6,852 nt of DNA from Chloroflexota bacterium. Lineage in GTDB: Bacteria > Chloroflexota > Anaerolineae > Anaerolineales > Anaerolineaceae. The notes below the pieces were generated by a model. That model had not been told where the DNA came from and did no database searches. It saw only the letters and a list, made by a program, of their open reading frames with translations. A program made the position numbers and the translations under genes. Location: positions 1 through 6,852 of the forward strand of contig JAJYJF010000117.1 of NCBI GenBank assembly GCA_021796375.1, given 5' to 3'. Shown piece after piece: positions 1 through 5,251 of the stretch (the first letter of the stretch is position 1; each line of letters opens with the position of its first letter).

Positions 1-840
1 CGCCCCAAGTGGCGCGGAAAAAGCGAGGCGGAAACCAACGAGCTGCGCCAGTATTTTGCCGATATGATCGCGGAGGTCGGCGGCCTCTACGTCATCTTCA
101 ACTCGACCGTTTATCCTTCCACCTACCACGAGATTCCCGACGTGGTGCGCTGGGGCATGGCCAACATCGACAAGGTGAACGGGCTGGTCTTCATCACCTA
201 CCGCACCGCCACCACCGATGAGAACGTGGGGATCGATCTCCACAACCAGCAGGTCGACATCGGCAAGCTGAGCTACACGCGCGACAGCTTCGACGAGAAG
301 TTCATCACCGGGCCGGAGGTCTACCAGATCATCAAGGATAATTTCCCGCATTACGAGCCGGCTTCCTACCTGGGCGGGACGATCCGCCACGATTCGTACA
401 AGTGGCTGATCGGCGCCATGGTGGGCAACCGCAAGCAGGTCTACGGCTCGGTCGGGAAGCAGACCATGGAAGTGGCGCAGGTGGGGCATCACCTCTTCAA
501 CGGCACCTACCTGGCGTACCTCTCCCAGGCCCGCATCGGGACGAAGCTCTTCCTGCTCTCGCCGTGGGACCCGACCCTGCGCCAGGCGTCGCGCAAATGG
601 ATGGGCGATCTGCTGCGCCACCCGGCGCGCCTCTTCGACCCGATCCGCATCATGAGCATCGGCATCATCCAGGCGCCGGACGTCCAGCCGGACGGGCGGG
701 CGGATATGTGCGACAGCTGCCCGGACATCACCATCTACGACGGCAAGCTGGTCAACTCCTGCCGGATGGACGAGTACCGCCTGTTCGGCGGGATGATCAC
801 CGTGATGGATAAGACCAAGGCTGAAGAGAAGGCCGGGTAA
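1..840 (+). CDS. Radical SAM protein, C-terminal part (5' end outside window)
   Basis: The reading frame is open from the first base to a TAA at 838-840, giving 279 visible residues, so the start and the CxxxCxxC cluster motif expected of a radical SAM enzyme lie upstream of the window. The visible part fits the second half of a radical SAM barrel: alternating strand and helix segments such as GGLYVIFNSTVYPS and VNGLVFITYRTAT, then an accessory C-terminal region. Three cysteines near the end, in MCDSCPD (visible residues 237 and 240) and NSCRMDEYR (254), form a CxxC-x13-C pattern that could bind an auxiliary Fe-S cluster; that role is inferred. The substrate is unknown. The next gene begins 2 nt after the stop, pointing to co-transcription with a flavin-dependent nitroreductase-like protein. 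The family call rests on remembered similarity of the C-terminal region and is moderately certain, since the diagnostic motif cannot be seen. Confidence 0.7.
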   Translation, partial: RPKWRGKSEAETNELRQYFADMIAEVGGLYVIFNSTVYPSTYHEIPDVVRWGMANIDKVNGLVFITYRTATTDENVGIDLHNQQVDIGKLSYTRDSFDEKFITGPEVYQIIKDNFPHYEPASYLGGTIRHDSYKWLIGAMVGNRKQVYGSVGKQTMEVAQVGHHLFNGTYLAYLSQARIGTKLFLLSPWDPTLRQASRKWMGDLLRHPARLFDPIRIMSIGIIQAPDVQPDGRADMCDSCPDITIYDGKLVNSCRMDEYRLFGGMITVMDKTKAEEKAG

Positions 841-842
841 GC

Positions 843-1646
843 ATGGCGGTGGGGAAACTCAACGCGGCTCGTTCTGCCCGCGCGCTGTGGCGCATCCTCC
901 GCGGCCGGCCCCGGGTCCCCCCATCGCTCAAAGACAACGCGCTGCTGCAGGTAATCCTGAACCGGCGCAGCATGCGCCAGTTCAAGCAGGACCCGATCCC
1001 GGAGGACGTCTTTCAGGCCATCCTCGAGGCCGGCCGGGTGGCGCCGTCGACGGTCAACCTGCAGACCTGGTCGTTCGCCGTCTTCGACGCGCCGGGCTGG
1101 CGGCAGAAGTTTGGGCGGCCGATCCCGTTTCGCGGCGCCCGGGCGGTTATCGTCATCGCCGATACCGGCCGCGACCGGGAAGTGCTGGACGCGTTTCCCT
1201 ACAGCCCGCTCATCGAGTACACGATCGGGGTGATGAACGCGTCGCTCGCGGCGATGAACATGAATCTCGCCGCCGAGGCGCTGGGCGTCTCGTCGGTAAT
1301 GCTCTCGGAGACCGGGCGCAGCGGGATTCTGGACGCAAAATACTTGAAGGAATGCCTCGGCCTCCCCGGCCACACCGTCCCGCTGATGACCATCGTCTTC
1401 GGCTACCCGCGCGGGGAGTACCCGCCCATGCCGCCCAAGCTGCCGGGGGAGCAGGTATTCTTCCAGGGGAGCTATCCCGCACCGGACAAGGATGTCATGC
1501 GGGACTGGCTGGACCAGATGGTGGCGGGGTATAAGGCCGGCCACCTGCGCTCCTCCTTCGAGAGCCAGCTGCAGGTGTATCACAACAAGATCGGGCAGGC
1601 CGAGCGAGATTTGGAGGAAATGGTTTATTACGGGGGGAAAAAATAA
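843..1646 (+). CDS. Nitroreductase-family FMN oxidoreductase
   Basis: This is a complete 267-residue protein of the nitroreductase fold, which binds FMN in a dimer and uses NAD(P)H or another donor to reduce nitro, quinone, ene or related substrates. Hallmarks are RRSMRQF at residues 41-47 (phosphate-binding arginines of the FMN site), APSTVNLQTW at 67-76 (the usual APSxxNxQPW with Thr for Pro), the helix with GVSSVML at 148-154, and FGYPRGEYPPMPPK at 186-199. The first ~30 residues are basic, and the last ~60 form an extension beyond the core that ends in a charged helix. The ATG at 843 lies 2 nt after the radical SAM stop, with a purine-rich GAAGG (828-832) about 10 nt upstream as ribosome-binding site. 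Tight coupling suggests both proteins act in one pathway, but neither substrate can be read from the sequence. The family call is secure; the specific reaction is not. Confidence 0.9.
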   Translation: MAVGKLNAARSARALWRILRGRPRVPPSLKDNALLQVILNRRSMRQFKQDPIPEDVFQAILEAGRVAPSTVNLQTWSFAVFDAPGWRQKFGRPIPFRGARAVIVIADTGRDREVLDAFPYSPLIEYTIGVMNASLAAMNMNLAAEALGVSSVMLSETGRSGILDAKYLKECLGLPGHTVPLMTIVFGYPRGEYPPMPPKLPGEQVFFQGSYPAPDKDVMRDWLDQMVAGYKAGHLRSSFESQLQVYHNKIGQAERDLEEMVYYGGKK

Positions 1647-1679
1647 GCCGCGGGCCGGCAGGGCAAATCAGGCTTTGTA

Positions 1680-1708
1680 AAGGGTGCGGTCGGATCGGCC
1701 GCACCCTT
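1680..1708. terminator. Hairpin terminator between convergent genes
   Basis: A perfect 10-bp inverted repeat (AAGGGTGCGG at 1680-1689, CCGCACCCTT at 1699-1708) surrounds a 9-nt loop. It lies in the 89-bp gap between the nitroreductase stop (1646) and the helicase stop (1736), where both genes converge. A-T pairs flank the GC core on both sides, so it could work in either direction. There is no long T-run (TTCCGTTA on +, TTTACAAAG on -), so it is a weaker match to a classical intrinsic terminator. Confidence 0.75.
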
Positions 1709-1735
1709 CCGTTAATCGGGATGATGGACCCGGAT

Positions 1736-3373
1736 TCAGGCCAGCTGCAGCTCCATCGGCATCTGGCGGATGCGCGCGTCGCGCATGCGCGCGAGCACCT
1801 GCGGCGCCACCTCTTCCGGCACGTCCACGAAGGCGCGGTTGGATTGGATCTGGATCTTGCCGATGACCCTCCCGGGGATCTCCGCCCGGGAAGCGATCAC
1901 CCCCACCACCTCGTTGGGGTTGAGACCTTGCTGGCGCCCGAGGGCCAGCATGAGCCGGACCATGCCGGCCTCGTGGGAGGCGCGTCCAGTCCCGGCGTGC
2001 GGCCTTTCGCCGGGGTGGGCATCCGCCGCCCTGCGCTGCCGCGGGGCCGGTTCGACCACCTCGCTCACCGAGTAGATCGGGCGCTGCTTTTCTTCGGCGC
2101 GCGCCACCTTGAGCGCCGCGGCCGCCACCGCCAGCGGCTCGTAGCCCTCGGCGATCAGCTTCTCGGCCAGCTCGCGCTCGCGGACGGCGCGCCCGCGCTG
2201 CAGCCAGACCGTCACCTTGCGCACCAGGCGCTCTTCGCGGGTCGTGCGGATTTCCTCTTCGGTCGGCACGGCCGCGCGCTGGATCTTCTTATGGGTGAAG
2301 GCTTCCACGTGGGCCAGCCGGCGGCGCTCGGAGGGCGTCACCAGGGTGATGGCCGTGCCGGTCTTCCCCGCCCGCCCGGTCCGCCCGATGCGGTGGACGT
2401 ACAGCTCGGGATCATCCGGCAGCTGGAAGTTGAACACGTGCGAGATGTTCTCGATATCCAGGCCGCGCGCGGCCACGTCGGTCGCCACCACCACCTGCAC
2501 CAGGTTCTGGCGGAAGCGCTCGAGGGTGCGCTCGCGGGCTTCCTGGCTCAAATCGCCGCTCAACGCCTCCGCCGGGAACCCGCGCGAGGTCAGCTCGTTC
2601 GCCAGGTCGGCCGTCTCGGCCCGGGTGCGCACGAAGATCAAGGCGCTCGTCACCTCCTCGATCTCGAAGAGGCGGGTCAGCGCGGCGACCTTCTCGCCGG
2701 CGTTGACCAGGTAGCAGCGCTGCTCGATCGCGTCCAGCGTCACCTGCTCGCGCTGGATGGTCACCGGCTGCGGGCTGCGCATGTAGCGCTCGGCGAGGCG
2801 CCGGATTTCGGCCGGTAGCGTCGCCGAGAACAGCGCCGTCTGCCGCTCGGCCGGGGTGCTGGCCAGGATGGTCTCAATATCCTCGATAAAGCCCATGGAG
2901 AGCATCTCGTCGGCCTCGTCCAGCACGACCGTGCGCAGCCCCGCCAGGTCCAGCACCTCGCGCTTCATCAGGTCGATCAGCCGGCCCGGGGTGCCGACCA
3001 CGATGTCGATCCCCCGGCGCAGTTTGCCGATCTGCGGGCCGTAAGCCTGGCCGCCGTAGACGGCCAGCACCCGCACGCCGGTGAACCTGCCGTACTCGGC
3101 GATGGCACCCGCCACCTGCAAGGCCAGCTCGCGGGTGGGGACCACGACCAGCGCCTGGGGCTGGTTCTGATCCGGAATCAGATGGTCAAGCAGGGGGAGG
3201 GCGTACGCGGCGGTCTTCCCGGTGCCGGTCTGGGCCTGGCCGAGCACGTCCTGGCCGGCCAGCAAGAGCGGGATCGCGCCGGATTGAATAGGGGTCGGCG
3301 CAGTATAGCCCTGCTCGGATACCGCCTGCACCAGATTGGGGTGCAGGTGAAACTGGGTAAATTCCTCAATCAT
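1736..3373 (-). CDS. deaD: DEAD-box ATP-dependent RNA helicase (DeaD/CsdA type)
   Basis: This 545-residue cytoplasmic RNA helicase unwinds short RNA duplexes with ATP and probably helps ribosome assembly and mRNA turnover, often in the cold. All family motifs are present in order: Q-motif region 5-30, motif I AQTGTGKT 47-54, Ia PTREL 79-83, Ib TPGR 128-131, II DEAD 152-155, III SAT 183-185, IV LIFVRT 245-250, V ATDVAARGLDI 297-307 and VI HRIGRTGR 327-334. Next come a charged region to about 430, a short disordered-looking R/A/P/H-rich linker (about 438-468), and a DbpA-like RNA-binding domain from about 470 to the end. The start is the ATG at 3373, because AAGGAG (3384-3379) sits 5 nt before it. 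An in-frame TTG at 3388 overlaps the ribosome-binding site and is unlikely. The gene is preceded by a long structured leader and converges with the nitroreductase. E. coli DeaD is longer; length here is normal for compact DeaD proteins. Confidence 0.96.
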   Translation of the reverse strand: MIEEFTQFHLHPNLVQAVSEQGYTAPTPIQSGAIPLLLAGQDVLGQAQTGTGKTAAYALPLLDHLIPDQNQPQALVVVPTRELALQVAGAIAEYGRFTGVRVLAVYGGQAYGPQIGKLRRGIDIVVGTPGRLIDLMKREVLDLAGLRTVVLDEADEMLSMGFIEDIETILASTPAERQTALFSATLPAEIRRLAERYMRSPQPVTIQREQVTLDAIEQRCYLVNAGEKVAALTRLFEIEEVTSALIFVRTRAETADLANELTSRGFPAEALSGDLSQEARERTLERFRQNLVQVVVATDVAARGLDIENISHVFNFQLPDDPELYVHRIGRTGRAGKTGTAITLVTPSERRRLAHVEAFTHKKIQRAAVPTEEEIRTTREERLVRKVTVWLQRGRAVRERELAEKLIAEGYEPLAVAAAALKVARAEEKQRPIYSVSEVVEPAPRQRRAADAHPGERPHAGTGRASHEAGMVRLMLALGRQQGLNPNEVVGVIASRAEIPGRVIGKIQIQSNRAFVDVPEEVAPQVLARMRDARIRQMPMELQLA

Positions 3374-3378
3374 CAAAG

Positions 3379-3384
3379 CTCCTT
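3379..3384 (-). promoter_or_regulatory. Ribosome-binding site that fixes the helicase start
   Basis: On the minus strand the sequence is AAGGAG, 5 nt before the ATG at 3373-3371. It settles the start in favour of MIEEFTQF, since the upstream in-frame TTG (3388) would leave this Shine-Dalgarno inside the coding region. Confidence 0.85.
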
Positions 3385-3397
3385 GCAATAAACAGGA

Positions 3398-3538
3398 GGG
3401 AGCGTTTTGATGAGATCAGAAGGACCCGGGTGGCACCGCCATCACTGCAGCCGGCCTTGCGGCGCGGCGCTTTCTGCCAACAAAAATGCCCGACCTGCGA
3501 TCGCCGGGCATAGCTCTGAAAGCATCAAAACAATTCCC
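3398..3538 (-). promoter_or_regulatory. Structured 5' leader of the helicase mRNA
   Basis: Several nested complementary segments lie between the putative promoter and the helicase ATG. The outer helix is GTTTTGATG (3404-3412) with CATCAAAAC (3523-3531), 9 bp perfect, extended by GGGA (3398-3401) with TCCC (3535-3538) across a small internal loop. Directly inside is CTTTC (3470-3474) with GAAAG (3518-3522), and inside that the ATGCCCG/CGGGCAT hairpin (3486-3511). A GC-rich 57-nt arm (3413-3469) branches off the same junction. The complementarity is seen directly; that it forms in the RNA and regulates the helicase is inferred. Long structured leaders are known for cold-responsive helicase mRNAs, but I recognise no named riboswitch class. 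The pairing is strand-symmetric, so orientation rests on the neighbouring promoter and gene. Confidence 0.5.
3481..3511 (-). terminator. Terminator-like hairpin in the helicase leader (possible attenuator)
   Basis: Read on the minus strand, a 7-bp GC-rich stem (ATGCCCG with CGGGCAT, 3511-3505 and 3492-3486) has a 12-nt loop containing the palindrome GCGATCGC. It is followed at once by TTTTTGTT, the usual form of an intrinsic terminator. It lies about 55-80 nt after the putative transcription start and about 110 nt before the helicase ATG. It could therefore attenuate the helicase or end a short separate transcript. The T-run is on the minus side only, which supports this orientation. I see no convincing competing antiterminator. 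Confidence 0.6.
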
Positions 3539-3540
3539 TG

Positions 3541-3568
3541 AACCGAAGGGCCCTCAAGGGCCAAGGTT
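3541..3568 (-). other. Hairpin at the 5' end of the helicase leader
   Basis: GGCCC (3549-3553) pairs with GGGCC (3558-3562) around a 4-nt loop, and AACC (3541-3544) pairs with GGTT (3565-3568) as an outer step. It lies at the predicted 5' end of the helicase transcript and could protect it or take part in leader folding. The function is inferred. Confidence 0.4.
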
Positions 3569-3571
3569 GTA

Positions 3572-3580
3572 AGTATACCA
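3572..3580 (-). promoter_or_regulatory. Extended -10 promoter candidate for the helicase
   Basis: On the minus strand the sequence is TGGTATACT, i.e. TGn followed by TATACT, a good extended -10 element for the housekeeping sigma factor. No recognisable -35 lies 17 nt upstream (CCGCAT at 3600-3595), which extended -10 promoters tolerate. Transcription would begin near 3565-3568, giving a leader of about 195 nt. The -35 zone touches the edge of the inverted-repeat element described separately. Confidence 0.5.
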
Positions 3581-3596
3581 CAATAAAGGAGAGGAT

Positions 3597-3613
3597 GCGG
3601 AGTCTCCCTCCGC
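3597..3613. repeat. Short inverted repeat beside the MITE-like element
   Basis: GCGGAG (3597-3602) and CTCCGC (3608-3613) form a perfect 6-bp inverted repeat with a 5-nt loop. It overlaps the outer edge of the larger element and is followed by the 12-bp palindrome GGGGTGCACCCC (3615-3626), so this edge is densely palindromic. Confidence 0.5.
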
Positions 3614-3660
3614 GGGGGTGCACCCCAGTTTAGCGGCAATCCCGATCCGCATTGAAATCA

Positions 3661-3712
3661 GCGGGAATTGGGGTTTGCACGAGCGGCAGCCCGTCCGTAC
3701 CCCAATTCCCGC
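3661..3712. repeat. 14-bp perfect inverted repeat inside the element
   Basis: GCGGGAATTGGGGT (3661-3674) and ACCCCAATTCCCGC (3699-3712) are perfect inverted copies separated by 24 nt. On the plus strand ATTTTC follows, and GAAA lies just outside the left arm, so the stem may extend after a small bulge. It could act as a transcription terminator or as the core stem of a mobile or repetitive element. Confidence 0.75.
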
Positions 3713-3719
3713 ATTTTCT

Positions 3720-3742
3720 CCCCGCCCCTCGAGGGGGTGGGG
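3720..3742. repeat. GC hairpin with TCGA loop
   Basis: CCCCGCCCC (3720-3728) pairs with GGGG and GGGG (3733-3742) around TCGA, with a small mismatch in the middle of the stem. It stands 7 bp from the 14-bp inverted repeat and lies within the same element. It could help end transcription from the upstream minus-strand gene, although no T-run follows on that strand. Confidence 0.5.
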
Positions 3743-3789
3743 TGATTCCACTAAAAATTTGGGGCGCACCCTCCGCCGGGATGCATGGG

Positions 3790-4368
3790 TCACCCCGCGG
3801 GCTCTTCGCGGCGCCGCGTGTAGCGCAGCAGGACCACCCCGCTGGCGAAAGCACGGGTCTCGACCAGACTCAGCCCCAGGGGCGGGTGCCCTTGCGGGAA
3901 GTAGGGCGTGCCGCCCCCCAGGATGACCGGCGCGATAAACAGCTGGTATTCGTCCACCAGGTCGTGCCGGATCAGGTCCGCGGCCAGGCCCGCCCCACCG
4001 GCAGCCAGCATTTTGCCGGGCTGGGCTTTCAGCCGGACGACTTCCGCCACGGCATCCCCGCGCACCAGGCGGGAGTTCCAATCTACTTTCTCAAGCGTGT
4101 TCGAGAAGACCACCTTGGGTATTTCCAAGAAGATGTCCGCATACTCGCGGATGAAATCCGGGATGCCCGGATCAGATCCGTGGACGGGCCAGTAAGCCGC
4201 CATGTTCTCGTACATGCGCCGCCCCCAAAGGTAGGCGCCCACCTCTGCCTGCTGGCGGTTGATCAATGTGATCGCCTCGCGGTCGATTACATGCCATTCC
4301 AGGCTGTGGCGGATATCCTCGATGTACCCATCCAACGACACCTGCATCGAGTAGATTAATTTTCTCAT
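3790..4368 (-). CDS. RibD C-terminal / dihydrofolate reductase-like protein
   Basis: This 192-residue protein belongs to the RibD_C group with the dihydrofolate-reductase fold, which is often annotated as a dihydrofolate reductase family protein and is presumed to bind NADPH. Family marks are an opening MRKLIYSMQVSLDGYIED (1-18), GRRMYE (49-54, the nucleotide-binding turn), VFSNTLE (87-93), and a GGAG (124-127) before a helix and DEYQLFIAPVILGGGTPYF (139-157). Length is typical. The start is the ATG at 4368, since AAGGGG (4380-4375) lies 6 nt upstream and the family begins with M(R/K)K; the frame continues upstream to 4482 without family similarity. It is divergent from the DUF1801/YdeI gene. 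It is unlikely to be the true folate enzyme, and no substrate is known for these stand-alone proteins. The C-terminus is basic (RYTRRREEPAG). Confidence 0.92.
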   Translation of the reverse strand: MRKLIYSMQVSLDGYIEDIRHSLEWHVIDREAITLINRQQAEVGAYLWGRRMYENMAAYWPVHGSDPGIPDFIREYADIFLEIPKVVFSNTLEKVDWNSRLVRGDAVAEVVRLKAQPGKMLAAGGAGLAADLIRHDLVDEYQLFIAPVILGGGTPYFPQGHPPLGLSLVETRAFASGVVLLRYTRRREEPAG

Positions 4369-4621
4369 CCCTATCCCCTTTGAAAGAGCACCAATCCGTT
4401 GAACCATCCGACCCCTGCGGTCTGCATCTATTTTAGCCGGAGCCCACATTGTGTGCCGCCGAATCAAAGCTGGGCGCCTCAAAAGCCGTCACGATGTATC
4501 CAAAACAGGCCGGGGAAAGGGTTAAAATAATCCGGACTCAGCCCGCAGAGGAGCGCTGAGCGCCGCGAAGAGAAAGAACCCGGATCCGGGATCGGATCAC
4601 TCACAAATCGAGGATCGAACC
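4369..4621. promoter_or_regulatory. Divergent promoter region (253 bp)
   Basis: This region separates two divergent genes and should hold both promoters. The best -10 candidates are TAAAAT on the minus strand (4435-4430) for the RibD_C-like gene and TAAAAT on the plus strand (4523-4528) for the YdeI-type gene. Neither has a convincing -35 at 17 nt. The stretch has no plausible gene. It contains the palindrome CCCGGATCCGGG (4579-4590) and a GCGCT-G-AGCGC inverted repeat (4553-4563). Confidence 0.4.
4579..4590. repeat. 12-bp perfect palindrome upstream of the YdeI-type gene
   Basis: CCCGGATCCGGG is a perfect palindrome located 31 bp before the ATG at 4622, downstream of the putative -10. Further GATC-containing repeats follow (GGGATCGGATC). 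Its position would suit a repressor operator, but no regulator gene is visible nearby, so this is only a possibility. Confidence 0.35.
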
Positions 4622-5212
4622 ATGGACAGTGCGAACCCGAAGGTGGATGCGTTCATCGGCAGAGAGAAAAAGTGGGCGGAAGAGTACAAAAAATTGAGAG
4701 CCATCCTGCGGGATTTTCCGCTGGCCGAAGAATTGAAATGGGGCGTTCCTTGCTACACCTTCGAGAAAAAGAACGTGGTTTTGATGCATGGGTTTAAAGA
4801 ATACTGCGCGCTGCTGTTTGTCAAAGGCGTCTTGTTAAACGATGCCCTGGGCATTCTGATCCAGCAGACGGAGAACGTGCAGGCAGGGCGCCACCTCCGC
4901 TTCACCAGCGTTGGGGAAATCGCCGAGATGGAGCCCATCCTGAAAGACTATATCCGCGAAGCCATCGAGGTGGAAAAATCCGGTTTGAAGGTGGAGCACA
5001 AAAAAACCGAGGATTATGAAGTCCCCGCTGAGCTGCAGAGCAAGCTGGATGAAATCCCAGCCTTCAAGGCCGCCTTTGAGGCGCTGACCCCGGGGCGGCA
5101 GCGGGGTTACATCTTCTATTTTTCTGCGCCCAAGCTGTCCAAAACCAGGCAGGCAAGGGTTGAGAGTTACCTGCAGCACATCCTCAACGGAAAGGGATTG
5201 AACGACGCGTAA
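4622..5212 (+). CDS. YdeI-type DUF1801 protein (YdeI/OmpD-associated family)
   Basis: This 196-residue soluble protein matches the YdeI type, about 195 residues long and of unknown biochemical function. An N-terminal DUF1801 (YdhG-like) domain covers roughly residues 18-115, with LKWGVPCYTFEKKNVVLMHGFKEYCALLF at 38-66 as its conserved core. The C-terminal helical part has the family signature FEALTPGRQRGYIFYFSAPK (152-171), then TRQARVESYLQHILNGKGLND. The ATG at 4622 is set by GAGGA (4610-4614) 7 nt upstream. It converges with the M19 gene across a 39-bp gap. Codon use appears more A/T-rich than in the flanking genes (many AAA and GAA codons), which may reflect recent acquisition or weaker codon selection. 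No catalytic residues are recognisable and no membrane segment is seen. Confidence 0.9.
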   Translation: MDSANPKVDAFIGREKKWAEEYKKLRAILRDFPLAEELKWGVPCYTFEKKNVVLMHGFKEYCALLFVKGVLLNDALGILIQQTENVQAGRHLRFTSVGEIAEMEPILKDYIREAIEVEKSGLKVEHKKTEDYEVPAELQSKLDEIPAFKAAFEALTPGRQRGYIFYFSAPKLSKTRQARVESYLQHILNGKGLNDA

Positions 5213-5251
5213 AAGCGGGGCAATCGCGGGGCCGCAGGCGAAGCTCCGGGG

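Larger units (their letters stand above)
3611..3776. repeat. MITE-like inverted-repeat element, non-coding
   Basis: The two ends are imperfect inverted copies. The left end on the plus strand (3611-3641) reads roughly GCGG-GGGTGC-ACCCCA-TTTAG-CGG-AATC. The right end on the minus strand (3776 down to about 3743) reads GCGG-AGGGTGC-GCCCCA-TTTTTAG-TGG-AATC, with a few mismatches and small gaps over about 30 bp. Two stronger palindromes lie inside (3661-3712 and 3720-3742). No reading frame looks real. This resembles a miniature inverted-repeat element or a large REP/BIME-type repeat sitting between the RibD_C-like gene and the helicase promoter. It may also terminate transcription from the RibD_C-like gene. 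Mobility cannot be shown from one copy, and no clean target duplication is visible. Confidence 0.5.

Noticed and set aside
735..1583. A 282-codon open frame on the minus strand across the nitroreductase.
   Set aside because: It is the antisense shadow of a well-supported nitroreductase gene and shows no family signature or ribosome-binding site.
1721..2818. A 365-codon open frame on the plus strand opposite the helicase.
   Set aside because: It is antisense to a helicase with every family motif. Its translation is rich in R, H, G and A with no recognisable domain, as expected of a GC-rich shadow frame.
3428..3511. A functional T-box riboswitch on the plus strand.
   Set aside because: There is no plus-strand target gene before 4622, no T-run after the hairpin on that strand, and the stem I region would fall in helicase coding sequence. 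The motif is kept only as a low-interest observation.
3593..3784. GGATGC direct repeats (3593-3598 and 3779-3784) as a target-site duplication of the MITE-like element.
   Set aside because: The copies are placed asymmetrically (about 12 bp from the left terminal repeat, 2 bp from the right). A 6-mer match in GC-rich DNA is easily accidental.
3652..4359. A 235-codon plus-strand frame across the inverted-repeat element and the RibD_C-like gene.
   Set aside because: It is mostly antisense to a recognised protein, and its beginning lies within palindromic repeat DNA.
4369..4482. In-frame upstream extension of the RibD_C-like gene to 4482.
   Set aside because: Family members begin at the MRKLIYS segment, and an AAGGGG ribosome-binding site precedes the ATG at 4368.
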